Translations under genes and position numbers: made by a program
Assembly: GCF_001548375.1 (NCBI RefSeq)
Contig: NZ_AP017295.1
Span: forward strand, 2,948,501 to 3,012,500
Source: Nostoc sp. NIES-3756
Lineage (GTDB): Bacteria; Cyanobacteriota; Cyanobacteriia; Cyanobacteriales; Nostocaceae
Length of the DNA stretch: 64,000 nt
Direction: 5' to 3'
Shown: positions 47,044-57,079 of the stretch, piece by piece
Position numbering within the stretch: position 1 is the first letter of the stretch
Layout: each line of letters opens with the position of its first letter
The notes under the pieces: generated by a model
What the model saw: only the letters and a program-made list of their open reading frames with translations
Databases searched by the model: none
Told to the model about the DNA's origin: nothing

Positions 47044-49671
47044 CTACTTTAATTGGCTCACCATTGCACTGACATCAACTGCTAATTGTTGCCCTAATTT
47101 GAGCAACTGTAGACACTGGCTAGCGTCTTCTTGATTAGCAATAGTAGTTTGGCACAGAGGGATTATTTGAGTTGATAAACAACTGAAGTACAGTTCTTGA
47201 GATTGATGTAAGGAAATACCAATATTTAATTGATAACTAACATTAATTAGTCGTTCTAAACATTGTATATCCGTAGTAAAACTGCCGTTGGTATCGTGGA
47301 GTAATCTCCAAAGCAAGCGGAGAATTAGCTGTTCTAGCATCTGCTTGCCTTCAGGAATATTTAATCGACAACGCAGATGTTTGGCTTCAGTGGCGATCGC
47401 TTCTAATTCTACTATGTGATTCCAGCAGGTTTGCGGTTCTGTAATATCTTGCTCTAGCGATCGCAATGTTGTCATACAGCGATACCCCAAAGCAATCTCC
47501 GCCGCCACTTGCAATTCTTGCGGTACAGCGAGTTCATCACGGTGGAACGCCATCAACACGCCATAATTATCACGGTATGCCTGAGTATATAACTGGTCTA
47601 GTCGTGTTAGGGTTTCTTGACTCAGTAAACGCATAATCCGATGACGTTCTTCAGCAAACAGATTTTGCAAGTTAAAGGCTTCACTACCAAACACTTGCGT
47701 CATCGCCAGGATAGTTTGGGCGGCGCTAGCCTGTTGCAGCGAAGTAAACAACTTCTCTTTCGATTGGCTGTAGTCGCGTCTACCTGTAAATAGTTGAATA
47801 CAGCAGTGGAAATCCCAGCCACCTAAATGGAGGACAGCAAAAACTAGATTTTCGCTTTCCCAGGTAATTTCCGATACTAGTTGTAAATTACCTACTGCTA
47901 GGGTTAAGGCTCCCATGCGTTGCAGTTTGTAGTCTATCTCATTGACTGTGTAACAATAAATCCGTTTTTGGTGGGCGCTGAGTGATGAGTTTTGACTATT
48001 AAACAGGGAAGTAATAGCGTAATGGGCGGCTACTTGTTTAAAACTAATCTGGGCGGTTTGTACAAGTTGACGATAGACTTCTCCACCATGTTTAAACAAG
48101 TCTACATTACTGGGGGCTGAACCCAAACGTTTGAGGAAGCCTTTTTCTAACTGCACACCAGCCACATCACCCGCCAGTTCTAATGCACGGGCGGCGTAGC
48201 GCAAAATTTGGGTTCCTTCGGGGCGAGATAGTTCTTCAAAAAACCAACCGCAACTGGTGTACATAAATAAAGCGTGACGCTGCATTTCTAAGAGGCGTAA
48301 AGCGTCTACTTGTTCGGCGGCTGTGAGTTTATGGGTTTGATGTCGGGAAAAGAAACGGCTAATATTTTCAGGAGAGCGATCGCGCATTACTTGAATATAC
48401 TCGTCCCGTGCTTGCCAGGGATCGCGCAATAACTGATTACCGTATTCCTCAAACACCTCTACCAACTGATCCCGCAGCCAGTTTAAAGCATTCCGCAATG
48501 GTCGCCGCCATTTTTGATGCCAAAGACCACCTTCACCACCACAACCGCAGTCATCTTGCCATCTATCCACACCGTGAGCGCAACTCCAAGCAGTCACAGG
48601 TTTTAATTCTACTTCCCAAGTGGGAGGATTCAAGCTCAGGTAGTGGGCAAAGTTTGTTACCATCCAACCCTGGCTAGGGAACTCTTGAGTAAAAGCATAG
48701 GCGAGAGTTTTTTCTGTGCCTTTTTTGTGATGTCCGAAGGTTTCTCCATCTGTAGCTACAGATATTAATTGTGATGGCCGATGATCCCCACGCACAGCTG
48801 CACCGATGCGTCCGGCGAAGTGGTGAGAGTTATATACGACATCACTAAAACCCATATCGCGGGAGATGGGGCCGTCATAAAAGAAGATATCTATATAAGG
48901 ACAAGGAATATCACTATTGCCCATACCTCTGCGCAGATAGCAACGATAAGGACGGGTGGGATCAATCTGACTACCACCAACCTCAAGCCATTCTGGTTGG
49001 GGATCATTTGTTGTGGGGAAAGAACGGCATCTCTGCGCTTGCGATGGAGCTAAGATAATAAAGCGAATACCTTCCGCAACTAATGCTTCTAAGGTGGCGT
49101 AGTCTACAGCTGTTTCTGCCAACCACATTCCTTCGGGATCACGCCCAAAGCGGCTTTTGAAATCTTCTTTACCCCAGTGAATTTGCGTGCGTTTATCTGT
49201 GTCATTCGCCAAGGGCATGATGATGTGATTATATACTTGCGCGATCGCATTGCCGTGGCCTTGCAGACGTTGACAGCTTTTTGCGTCCGCCTCCAATATG
49301 CGTTGATAAACCTCGACATCGTAGCGCTCTAGCCAGGACATCAGCGTCGGGCCGATGTTAAAGCTCATATATTCGTAATTATTAACGATCCCCACAACTT
49401 CGCCCCGGTCATTTAGTACCCTGGCGAAAGCATTGGGACGGTAACATTCCCAATGGATACGCTCATTCCAATCATGGAAAGGTGCGGCGCTGGGTTGGCG
49501 TTCAATAGCGTCTAGATAAGGGTTTTCCCGTGGTGGCTGGTAAAAGTGACCATGCACCGTCACATACACACCAGTAGCTTGATTGGTATGATCGCTATGG
49601 TGAGTATCTTGGATAGTTATAGATGATGTTGATATCGAACCAGAGCCGACTGGTTGTTCTGTGGGTGTCAT
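47044..49671 (-). CDS. Glycoside hydrolase family 57 protein with DUF3536
   Basis: This is an 875-residue soluble protein. The N-terminal GH57 (beta/alpha)7 domain shows VYVTVHGHFYQPPRENP, then WLAETAVDYATLEAL (nucleophile Glu region) and a catalytic Asp region VATDGETFGHHKKG. The C-terminal 400 residues match DUF3536, which accompanies this GH57 subfamily. GH57 enzymes act on alpha-glucans such as glycogen, but this subfamily has not been biochemically defined as far as I know. It has no signal peptide, so it is probably cytosolic. It converges on small RNA B. Confidence 0.92.
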   Translation of the reverse strand: MTPTEQPVGSGSISTSSITIQDTHHSDHTNQATGVYVTVHGHFYQPPRENPYLDAIERQPSAAPFHDWNERIHWECYRPNAFARVLNDRGEVVGIVNNYEYMSFNIGPTLMSWLERYDVEVYQRILEADAKSCQRLQGHGNAIAQVYNHIIMPLANDTDKRTQIHWGKEDFKSRFGRDPEGMWLAETAVDYATLEALVAEGIRFIILAPSQAQRCRSFPTTNDPQPEWLEVGGSQIDPTRPYRCYLRRGMGNSDIPCPYIDIFFYDGPISRDMGFSDVVYNSHHFAGRIGAAVRGDHRPSQLISVATDGETFGHHKKGTEKTLAYAFTQEFPSQGWMVTNFAHYLSLNPPTWEVELKPVTAWSCAHGVDRWQDDCGCGGEGGLWHQKWRRPLRNALNWLRDQLVEVFEEYGNQLLRDPWQARDEYIQVMRDRSPENISRFFSRHQTHKLTAAEQVDALRLLEMQRHALFMYTSCGWFFEELSRPEGTQILRYAARALELAGDVAGVQLEKGFLKRLGSAPSNVDLFKHGGEVYRQLVQTAQISFKQVAAHYAITSLFNSQNSSLSAHQKRIYCYTVNEIDYKLQRMGALTLAVGNLQLVSEITWESENLVFAVLHLGGWDFHCCIQLFTGRRDYSQSKEKLFTSLQQASAAQTILAMTQVFGSEAFNLQNLFAEERHRIMRLLSQETLTRLDQLYTQAYRDNYGVLMAFHRDELAVPQELQVAAEIALGYRCMTTLRSLEQDITEPQTCWNHIVELEAIATEAKHLRCRLNIPEGKQMLEQLILRLLWRLLHDTNGSFTTDIQCLERLINVSYQLNIGISLHQSQELYFSCLSTQIIPLCQTTIANQEDASQCLQLLKLGQQLAVDVSAMVSQLK

Positions 49672-50268
49672 GTATATTTATTCCAACTCAAAAAACTTAC
49701 ACTTATGCCGGAAACATTCAATTCAAACCCTTCTACAATGGTTTGAAGACAAAATCCGGTATAGGGGAGAACTATAGGTATAGCATACAGCTCACATTTT
49801 CAGAAAACTGTCTTGCTATGGTAATAAATCTGCGTTATCGCCAAGCTGTTTTTTCGGGACTTCTCAATTAAAGATATCTCATCATGTTATGGATAACAGT
49901 TAACAGTCAACTGTTAACCGTCAACAAATAATTTCAGTCCCTTATAGGCCAGAAAAATATCAGCCATAGAACAACGCCTCAGTAAGGGTTTTTTCCTTGA
50001 CAATGCCAAAAATTTAATTGTCTTTTAATATATTAAACCCATTTTTAGGTATAAAATTACGCTTTTGTCTTATAGATTTGCAACGAAAGATTGCGAAAGC
50101 TTGATAAATAGCAATCATCGTTAACAAATATCATTCTTGAGCATAAACAGTATAATTTCGGAGAAAGTTTGTCCGCTAATGAAAGTATCCTAGAGTTTTG
50201 AATGTCAACTCAGTATATTTTGATTTATCACATGTAGCTGTGAGCGATCGCTCAACTAAAAGTAACAA
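49672..50268. other. Divergent spacer, 597 bp
   Basis: Between GH57 (minus) and the Ca2+/H+ exchanger (plus). It holds a palindromic STRR-like patch (aacagttaacagtcaactgttaacc, about 49887-49925) and AT-rich DNA. No gene is supported. Confidence 0.5.
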
Positions 50269-51354
50269 ATGTCAGGCAAAAATATTCTTTTTCTCATCCT
50301 ATTGGTATTTATCCCCATCTCCATTACCGCTCACTACTTAGAATGGGGAGATTTGATTGTTTTCATCACCGCAGGTTTGGCAATTCTGCCCTTAGCTGCT
50401 TGGATGGGTGCAGCAACAGAGGAAATTGCTGTAGTAGTGGGGCCGACCTTGGGAGGATTGTTAAATGCTACCTTTGGTAACGCCACAGAATTAATTATTG
50501 CCCTAGTCGCTCTCAACGCTGGACTAGTGAACGTCGTTAAAGCAAGTATTACAGGCTCGATTATTGGTAATTTATTGCTAGTGATGGGTCTTTCCATGCT
50601 GTTGGGGGGCCTGCGCTACAAAGAACAGACCTTTCAACCCATTGTGGCCAGGGTAAATGCTTCTGCAATGAATTTGGCAGTCATTGCCATACTATTACCT
50701 ACAGCCATGAACTACACAGCCAAAGGCATTGGAGAGCAAACTTTACAATACCTATCCCTCGCCGTTGCCATCATCTTAATTTTTGTTTATGCCTTGACTT
50801 TGCTATTTTCCATGAAAACCCATGCCTATTTATATGAAGTGGGCATTGTGGAAACAGAGGAGCAAGAGTCCCACGAAAAACCCAATATGCTGTTATGGTC
50901 TATTGTGTTGTTAGTTTGTACTCTGTTGGTAGCGGTAGAGTCAGAATTATTAGTTGATGCTCTGGAAGTTGCTACTTCTCAGTTAGGTTTAACCGCACTG
51001 TTTACTGGGGTGATACTAGTTCCCATCGTTGGTAACGCCGCCGAACATGCCACAGCCGTTACCGTCGCCATGAAAGATAAAATGGATCTCTCCGTTTCCG
51101 TGGCGGTGGGATCGAGTCTGCAAATTGCCCTATTTGTCGCCCCGGTATTAGTTATTGCTGGCTGGATACTTGGTCAACCAATGGATTTAGATTTCCAACC
51201 CTTTGAATTAGTAGCAGTAGTAGTATCAGTGTTAATTGCCAACAGTATTAGTTCTGATGGTAAATCCAACTGGTTAGAAGGAACATTACTGTTAGCAGCT
51301 TATGCAGTGCTAGGGTTTGCTTTTTACTTTCACCCAGTTGTCGGACTTGGGTAG
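50269..51354 (+). CDS. cax: Calcium/proton exchanger (CAX family)
   Basis: This is a 361-residue cation/proton antiporter with about eleven hydrophobic helices. The two inverted alpha repeats carry the acidic ion-binding motifs GNATELIIALVAL (near residue 69) and GNAAEHATAVTVA (near residue 261), as in ChaA and CAX proteins. An acidic loop (VETEEQESHEKPN, about 196-208) separates the halves. It should export Ca2+ in exchange for protons. The start ATG at 50269 is right before the first helix. A HIP1 site (gcgatcgc) lies about 20 bases upstream. Confidence 0.93.
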   Translation: MSGKNILFLILLVFIPISITAHYLEWGDLIVFITAGLAILPLAAWMGAATEEIAVVVGPTLGGLLNATFGNATELIIALVALNAGLVNVVKASITGSIIGNLLLVMGLSMLLGGLRYKEQTFQPIVARVNASAMNLAVIAILLPTAMNYTAKGIGEQTLQYLSLAVAIILIFVYALTLLFSMKTHAYLYEVGIVETEEQESHEKPNMLLWSIVLLVCTLLVAVESELLVDALEVATSQLGLTALFTGVILVPIVGNAAEHATAVTVAMKDKMDLSVSVAVGSSLQIALFVAPVLVIAGWILGQPMDLDFQPFELVAVVVSVLIANSISSDGKSNWLEGTLLLAAYAVLGFAFYFHPVVGLG

Positions 51355-51593
51355 TATGGCAGGAGGCAGATCAATTCAAAATTCAAAATTAAAGGTCTCT
51401 CCTTAATCTCAGCACTCACCACTCAGCACTTTCAAGTCAGGAGGCAGGAGGTAAGTCTCACTATTCCTAGCATTCAAGCTTTGAAAATGTCCTAACTTCT
51501 GTGACTATGGCTATATTTTGACAACATCAAGTTTAGCAGCGATCGCTCTCCTATACATACAAGCGATCGCTTTTTTGCGTTGTTAGTTATTAG

Positions 51594-52007
51594 TCATTTT
51601 TGTAATTTTCCTTGCAAAAACTTACCCCATTCTGTTGCTAAAGGAATTTCCGTAAAAGGAACTAACACAGAATTAGCAGACTCAGCAAAATTAAACTTGA
51701 GTGCAATTGAACGGCCTTTTTGCGGTGGTGCTGCCAAATTTACGACCTCATTATTTACCACTAGTTGAATATCCCTAACATCAAGTAAAGAAAAAGTTTG
51801 CACTTGTATCGGTCCTTTTGATGTGGGTTTACCCCAAGTAATAGTGTTATCCTTTTGACCCAATACAGCATAAATATCATACTTAGCCCGATCAAATTGC
51901 TCTGCCCAAATACGATAGGCTTCTACTTTTTGAAATTCCTGTGAACCTTGCCAAGCCAACCAGAAAAAGATAATTAATAGTGGCAACCAAAACAAACCAC
52001 GTTCCAT
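51594..52007 (-). CDS. Conserved hypothetical membrane-anchored protein
   Basis: This is a 137-residue protein with one N-terminal hydrophobic helix (about residues 4-22, LFWLPLLIIFFWLAWQG). A soluble domain with beta-strand character (ITWGKPTSKGPIQVQTFSLLDVRD) follows. No named family is recognised. The helix could be an uncleaved anchor with the domain in the periplasm or lumen. It is divergent from the subtilase gene, with 124 bp between them. Confidence 0.72.
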   Translation of the reverse strand: MERGLFWLPLLIIFFWLAWQGSQEFQKVEAYRIWAEQFDRAKYDIYAVLGQKDNTITWGKPTSKGPIQVQTFSLLDVRDIQLVVNNEVVNLAAPPQKGRSIALKFNFAESANSVLVPFTEIPLATEWGKFLQGKLQK

Positions 52008-52131
52008 TGCTTTAACAATCCTCAGTGAAAGATTTAACTAAAAACATTTAAGTAGATTGCAAAGTAGAGCAATCAGAGGCGTATATAGGTTATCTTAGTG
52101 AGCAACCTGGCAGAAAGCGTGATGAGTTAAT

Positions 52132-53979
52132 ATGAGAAAACTTATATTATGGTGCTTGTTTGTCATTGGCTTGGTATCTGCTGTATTTGTTTTCCTTAAT
52201 TCTCAGGGACTAGCAGCTAAAGGCGAATTTGACACAATTTTGTTAGATTTTCGTGAAGATATTCCAGCCGATGTAATTAAACAAGACTTACAAGCGATCG
52301 CTCAACAATACAACGTTACACCCCAATTAGATAATAAATTCTCAGAGCAAGATCATGTTTATATTATCAAAGGCGATCGCCAGCGACTCAAAGCGCTCCA
52401 AAAATCTGCCTTTGCTAAAGCTACAGAAATCATCGAACCGAATTACATTTATAAACTAACCCCACCCGCGAAACCTGTTTGGTTGGGGGAAATGTTAAGA
52501 CCCCAAGAAGGGAAAGAATTGACTCCCTCTTTAACTGGCCCCAACGACGAATATTACAGCAAACAGTGGAACCTCCACCAAATTGGTGTAGAAGGTGCGT
52601 GGAGTCAAACCAAAGGTAGTGGCATAACTGTAGCCGTTATCGATACGGGTGTGACTAAAGTCCGAGACTTACAAGAAACCAAATTCGTCAAAGGCTACGA
52701 TTTTGTCAACGACAAAGAAGAAGCCACAGACGACAACGGACATGGTACTCACGTTGCTGGTACTGTTGCCCAAGCTACTAATAATAAATATGGGGTAGCT
52801 GGTGTTGCTTACGAAGCTAGTATCATGCCCTTAAAAGTGCTGAGTGCATACGGTGGTGGAACCGTTGCTGATATTGCCGAAGCCATTAAATTTGCGGCTG
52901 ACAAAGGTGCAGATGTCATAAATATGAGTTTGGGTGGTGGCGGAGAAAGCCAATTACTCAAAGATGCTATCAACTACGCCCATAACAAAGGTGTAACCAT
53001 CATTGCGGCTGCGGGGAATGAAAACGACAGTTCCGCCTCCTATCCAGCCCGTTATCCTCACGTTATCGGTGTTTCCGCCATTGGCCCTGATGGTGAAAAA
53101 GCACCCTATTCTAACTATGGTGCAGGCGTTGATATTTCTGCCCCTGGTGGTAGTGATGCAGGTGCAATTTTACAGGAAACCATCAACGAACAAGGTGAAG
53201 GCGTATTCCTGGCACTGCAAGGAACGAGCATGGCTTCACCCCACGTTGCTGGTGTAGCTGCTTTAATCAAAGCTAGCGGTATTAAAGAACCAGATGCTAT
53301 TTTGCAAGTTCTGCAACAGTCCGCCCGACCAATTAAAGAGGACAGCCTCAACTACTACGGTGCAGGACAACTCAACGCCGAAGCCGCAGTAAAACTAGCA
53401 GCCCAAGGACAAATTAGCTTCCAAGACTTCTTCCGTTGGTTGCGAGATAACGGTTATCTCAACCCCCGTTTCTGGTTTGATGGTGGTGCTGTAGCACTCC
53501 TACCAAAGATACTTATGGTAGTTGGTTCCTATCTCCTAGCTTGGTTTCTACGGGTTTACCTACCCTTCCCCTGGAGTTGGTCGTTATCTAGCGGCTTGAT
53601 TTTTGGTAGTTCTGGGTTATTCTTCCTCAAAGGTTTCTATATCTTTGATTTACCCCAGTGGCCTTTCCGAGTTTTAGGCAGTTCCATTCCCGAATTAGGT
53701 AACGCCATACAAGGAACAGAAGCTTTAAACCCTATCTTTGCCAGCGTCTTAATTCCTATTTTGTTGATAGCACTGTTACTAGGTCATCCCAGTTGGAAAT
53801 GGTTCGCCATCGGTTCAACTCTCGGTGTAGCTGCTTGCTTAACAGTTAGTGCAGTGTTAGACCCAACAGTTTGGGGCTTAGGTGATGGTAATTTAGCCCG
53901 TATATATCTGATTATCAACGCTCTACTCTGTTATGCGATCGCTCGTTTAGCATTAAAGAACGAAGATAAAACAGCATAG
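52132..53979 (+). CDS. Subtilisin-type (S8) serine protease with C-terminal membrane domain
   Basis: This is a 615-residue protein. An N-terminal signal or anchor helix (about 4-22) is followed by an I9-like propeptide region (about 32-110). The S8 catalytic domain (about 145-400) has Asp171 (AVIDTGV), His204 (NGHGTHVAG), the oxyanion Asn296 (AAAGNEN) and Ser366 (GTSMASPHVAG). Residues about 455-615 contain about five hydrophobic helices, an unusual membrane C-terminus for a subtilase. The protease domain should be outside the cytoplasm. The next gene starts about 100 bp later. Confidence 0.92.
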   Translation: MRKLILWCLFVIGLVSAVFVFLNSQGLAAKGEFDTILLDFREDIPADVIKQDLQAIAQQYNVTPQLDNKFSEQDHVYIIKGDRQRLKALQKSAFAKATEIIEPNYIYKLTPPAKPVWLGEMLRPQEGKELTPSLTGPNDEYYSKQWNLHQIGVEGAWSQTKGSGITVAVIDTGVTKVRDLQETKFVKGYDFVNDKEEATDDNGHGTHVAGTVAQATNNKYGVAGVAYEASIMPLKVLSAYGGGTVADIAEAIKFAADKGADVINMSLGGGGESQLLKDAINYAHNKGVTIIAAAGNENDSSASYPARYPHVIGVSAIGPDGEKAPYSNYGAGVDISAPGGSDAGAILQETINEQGEGVFLALQGTSMASPHVAGVAALIKASGIKEPDAILQVLQQSARPIKEDSLNYYGAGQLNAEAAVKLAAQGQISFQDFFRWLRDNGYLNPRFWFDGGAVALLPKILMVVGSYLLAWFLRVYLPFPWSWSLSSGLIFGSSGLFFLKGFYIFDLPQWPFRVLGSSIPELGNAIQGTEALNPIFASVLIPILLIALLLGHPSWKWFAIGSTLGVAACLTVSAVLDPTVWGLGDGNLARIYLIINALLCYAIARLALKNEDKTA

Positions 53980-54019
53980 AAGGTAATGGGGACTGAGGAT
54001 TGAGTATTGGGAATGAAAT

Positions 54020-54078
54020 CCCCCTCATCCCCCTCATCTTCCCCGTCTCCCTCATCCCTACTATCTACCCACCAATTC
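54020..54078. repeat. Polypyrimidine repeat (ccctcatc units)
   Basis: cccctcatc, ttccccgtc and tccctcatc units fill the spacer between the subtilase and the next gene. Confidence 0.75.
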
Positions 54079-54080
54079 CT

Positions 54081-54314
54081 ATGAGTATCACAGTCACAGG
54101 CAAAATCGAACGGCGTAATCTTGGTATGGGCGCTTGGGCGTTAGTCTCAGATGATGGCGTTACCTACGAAATCCTCAAAGGTGCAGATAAAGAATTACTC
54201 AAAGCTGGACAAAAAGCCAAAGTTAAAGGACAGGTACGCGAAGATGTCATGACTATTGCCATGATTGGCCCTGTCCTAGAAGTAAAATCATTTGAGGTGT
54301 TAAGTGATGAGTGA
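54081..54314 (+). CDS. Small hypothetical protein, OB-fold-like, 77 residues
   Basis: A short protein from the ATG at 54081. The upstream frame from 54000 only translates the polypyrimidine repeat and is rejected. The sequence (ITVTGKIERRNLGMGAWALVSDDG, then KAKVKGQVREDVMTIAMIGPVLEVKSFEVL in pattern) looks like a small beta-barrel of the nucleic-acid or ligand-binding OB type. This is by pattern only, and no named family is claimed. It may be cotranscribed with the subtilase. Confidence 0.65.
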   Translation: MSITVTGKIERRNLGMGAWALVSDDGVTYEILKGADKELLKAGQKAKVKGQVREDVMTIAMIGPVLEVKSFEVLSDE

Positions 54315-54393
54315 TGAGTTGGGAGTGCTGAGTGGAGAATTGTTATCTCCCTCATCCCCCTCATCTCCCTCATCTCCCTCATCTCACACACTA
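54300..54393. repeat. Repeat-rich convergent spacer
   Basis: gtgatgagt units are followed by ctccctcatc polypyrimidine repeats up to the stop of the minus-strand thioredoxin-like gene. Confidence 0.7.
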
Positions 54394-54704
54394 GCCCCAG
54401 AATCAAGCACCTGCTGTAACCGAGTTCTCAATTCCCCTTTGGGATGACCGCCTTTAACTTCACCTATGATGTTAAATTCGCCTTCGGGAGACTCACAAAT
54501 AATATAAGTAGGCCATCCCATTTCAGATTTATCGGGATATTGTGTCAGCAAAATCTTGCGATATTTACGGTAAGTCGCTGTATCCTGCATTTTAACATCG
54601 ATAAACTGCAAACCCAGTTCTTCCGCCACTTTCTGGTCATAGAAAGACATTTTGTGGCAGATACCGCACTCTTCGGAAGAAAATTTAATAACAGCTAAAC
54701 TCAT
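54384..54704 (-). CDS. Thioredoxin-family protein
   Basis: This is a 106-residue thioredoxin-fold protein. The active site near the N-terminus is CGIC (residues 13-16, SSEECGICHKMSFYD) rather than the canonical CGPC. The cis-Pro region is GWPTYII. It lacks the usual first beta-strand and helix, so it belongs with short thioredoxin-like proteins. It is cytosolic with no signal peptide. The target is unknown. The ATG at 54704 is preceded by a short A-rich leader. Confidence 0.87.
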   Translation of the reverse strand: MSLAVIKFSSEECGICHKMSFYDQKVAEELGLQFIDVKMQDTATYRKYRKILLTQYPDKSEMGWPTYIICESPEGEFNIIGEVKGGHPKGELRTRLQQVLDSGASV

Positions 54705-55393
54705 GTAGCTCTATGTCTCTTATTGATATACCTAATATTTTTCAGCATAGCTCTTAGGCTACAGACATCAACCCGTTATGGGTATAAAAGTAAAATTTCT
54801 ATAGGATTCAGGCTTAAATTATTTAACTAAAGGTCTACCTTGCCTATAGTTTGGGCAATACCTATATATAATATAGTGAACATGATGACCGTATAGATGG
54901 AGAAATTATATAAATAATATACTTTTCTATTCTATTTTTTCAGTATTTATACTATGGAAATATCAAAATTTCCAGTTATAACTTTATAATTAACACCTAA
55001 CTTATTTGCAAGCTAACTTTTTAGAACTAATATTATTAATTAATATATTTATTATTAAAAATATCTATAATCATCATTTAGTTAAACAATTGTTTAAAAA
55101 TAAAAAACATTTTAAACATTAAATACTATATTTACATTATGTTCCACCAAGAATTAACTTTTGCGTAATCTTATAAATACGCTTCAACAAAACAAAATGC
55201 GTTTCAATTATAGCTATTAACCAACAAAATTGTTAGTGATGGAGTAAAAAATTTTAGCTAACAATCTCTTTAAACAAGAGTTGGATGTAATTAAAATTTT
55301 GCCAATTTTGTAAGAACTTGTGGTTTTTTTATGGTTGCTCACTTACAATTGGTTACGGCTTACACACAATGGTGAATTAATTATAAATAAGCA
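54705..55393. other. Very AT-rich gene-free region, 689 bp
   Basis: The longest AT-rich block in the window, with many taatatt/ttatta motifs. No ORF, RNA or classic repeat tract was recognised. It should contain promoters for the thioredoxin-like gene and the following orphan gene. Confidence 0.5.
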
Positions 55394-55963
55394 ATGTTAT
55401 CTAATTTAGAGTTATTACAAGAGTTTGTAGCTCAATCTATCCAAAAACAAGACATTTTACTAGCTAACGCTAATTTACAAGCTCAGACAGCTTATAAGAT
55501 TAACCAAGTTATAGCTAAAACCGAAGGAGTGATTGCTACCGCCCAACTGACCCATATACCCCTAGAATTTTCAGTTAAAGCAACTTCCTCCTACTGGGAA
55601 TCGATCAATGAGGCATTAGCAAACTATAACTACATTCTTACAGGAGAAATAGATAGTCGTAATTGTTATAGATATAAGTACTGCGAAATTCCTAAAGGAT
55701 ATCAAATGCACTGTATGAAATCAGTACATTTGTGGCGTTCTTGGTGGAAATATCGCAAAAATAAATCACAACTGGGGATTCCTTTGGATTTGTTGATACG
55801 TAACCGCAACTCTTGGTATCCCATTAGGGATTTAATTATTAGTGACGGACTTCTTTATATTAAAACCTTAGGAAGTGAGATAGCGGTTCACTCTAATGAT
55901 TTATTAATTTGGTTAAGCAAGGGAGGAGAGAAATTTACTACTCCATCTGATCAAGAAGATTAA
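55394..55963 (+). CDS. Hypothetical protein, 189 residues
   Basis: I recognise no family. An N-terminal helical part (LELLQEFVAQSIQKQDILLANANLQ pattern) precedes a central region with aromatic and Cys residues (NCYRYKYCEIPKGYQMHCM). A Trp/Arg-rich stretch (HLWRSWWKYRKNK) and a beta-like C-terminus follow. No membrane helix is seen. It stands alone downstream of a 689-bp AT-rich region and could be a lineage-specific regulator or structural protein. Confidence 0.7.
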   Translation: MLSNLELLQEFVAQSIQKQDILLANANLQAQTAYKINQVIAKTEGVIATAQLTHIPLEFSVKATSSYWESINEALANYNYILTGEIDSRNCYRYKYCEIPKGYQMHCMKSVHLWRSWWKYRKNKSQLGIPLDLLIRNRNSWYPIRDLIISDGLLYIKTLGSEIAVHSNDLLIWLSKGGEKFTTPSDQED

Positions 55964-56091
55964 AATGCTACCTTCTAGGACGGTTGTGATAATATAAGCC
56001 TTGATCAATTTGTGTGAGATGTGAGCAGCAAAGAAGAAGAAATAAGTAATTTTCATGCTTTCATTAATTGATGATTAGCAGGAAAGTAACC

Positions 56092-57048
56092 ATGAAAGGA
56101 CTCTGGCTAGAAAATAAGCAGTTACAACTACTTACAAATATTCCGGTTCCAGAACCAACGCCAGGAGAAGCCCTTGTACGTGTTTTACGTGCGGGAATTT
56201 GTAATACTGATTTGGAACTGTTGAGGGGTTATTATCCTTACACGGGAATTATAGGACACGAATTTGTAGGACTAGTGGAACAAGGGCCAGAACATCTACT
56301 CAACAAAAGAGTTGTGGGAGAAATCAACGCTGCTTGCGGTCATTGTCGTTTTTGTCTTCGAGGACAACCAACTCATTGTGAAAACCGCACGGTTTTAGGT
56401 ATAGTCAACCGTCATGGGGCATTTGCTGAATATCTCTGTTTACCTATACAAAATCTACATCCTATACCGGAAAATGTGCCGACAGATGCGGCAACTTTCA
56501 CCGAACCTTTAGCAGCCGCATTAGAAATTCAGCAACAAGTAATATTGAATAGAGACGATCGCTTGCTAGTAGTTGGAGATGGCAAACTAGGTCAGTTAGT
56601 AGCACAAACACTCGCTTTAACTGGTTGTGAACTCTTAGTTATTGGTCGTCATCCAGAAAAACTTGCACATTTAAAAGCACGGGGTATTCCAACTGGTTTA
56701 GTTGATGCTGTTAAAGAAAGAGCTTTTGACATTGTAGTTGAGTGTACTGGCAATGCAGAAGGATTTGCGATCGCCCGTCGCGCATTACGCCCCCGTGGTA
56801 CTCTAGTCTTGAAAAGTACCTACGCTGGCAATCTCAGTTTAGACGCTTCTTCCTTGGTAGTAGACGAAATCACACTTATCGGTTCCCGTTGTGGCCCCTT
56901 TTCCCCCGCCATAGAGTTATTAGCTACAGGAAAAGTTGACGTAGAACCTCTAATTCACGCCCACTACCCCCTCAACAAAGGACTTTCAGCTTTCGAGGAA
57001 GCCCAGCGCCGAGGCGTGTTAAAAGTATTATTAGATATTAGTAATTAG
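56092..57048 (+). CDS. Zinc-dependent MDR alcohol dehydrogenase
   Basis: This is a 318-residue medium-chain dehydrogenase. Catalytic zinc ligands are Cys37 (GICNTDLELLRG), His56 and Glu57 (GHE). Structural zinc ligands are Cys82, Cys85, Cys88 and Cys96 (CGHCRFCLRGQPTHC). The Rossmann motif is VVGDGKLGQLVAQ. The substrate is unknown; threonine or sorbitol dehydrogenases are relatives. The ATG at 56092 has AGGAAAG 7-13 bases upstream and is preferred over 56068. It is slightly shorter than typical members (about 340). Confidence 0.92.
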   Translation: MKGLWLENKQLQLLTNIPVPEPTPGEALVRVLRAGICNTDLELLRGYYPYTGIIGHEFVGLVEQGPEHLLNKRVVGEINAACGHCRFCLRGQPTHCENRTVLGIVNRHGAFAEYLCLPIQNLHPIPENVPTDAATFTEPLAAALEIQQQVILNRDDRLLVVGDGKLGQLVAQTLALTGCELLVIGRHPEKLAHLKARGIPTGLVDAVKERAFDIVVECTGNAEGFAIARRALRPRGTLVLKSTYAGNLSLDASSLVVDEITLIGSRCGPFSPAIELLATGKVDVEPLIHAHYPLNKGLSAFEEAQRRGVLKVLLDISN

Positions 57049-57079
57049 TCAACTGTCCACTGACAACTATCAACTATCC

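Noticed and set aside
46867..47134. Short plus-strand ORFs over small RNA B
   Set aside because: They overlap the hairpin and the end of the GH57 gene; a short peptide is noted as an alternative but not called.
48408..49053. Plus-strand ORFs within the GH57 gene
   Set aside because: They are antisense shadows of a clear long coding frame.
54000..54080. N-terminal extension of the 77-residue protein
   Set aside because: The 27 extra residues translate the ccctcatc repeat; the ATG at 54081 is the better start.
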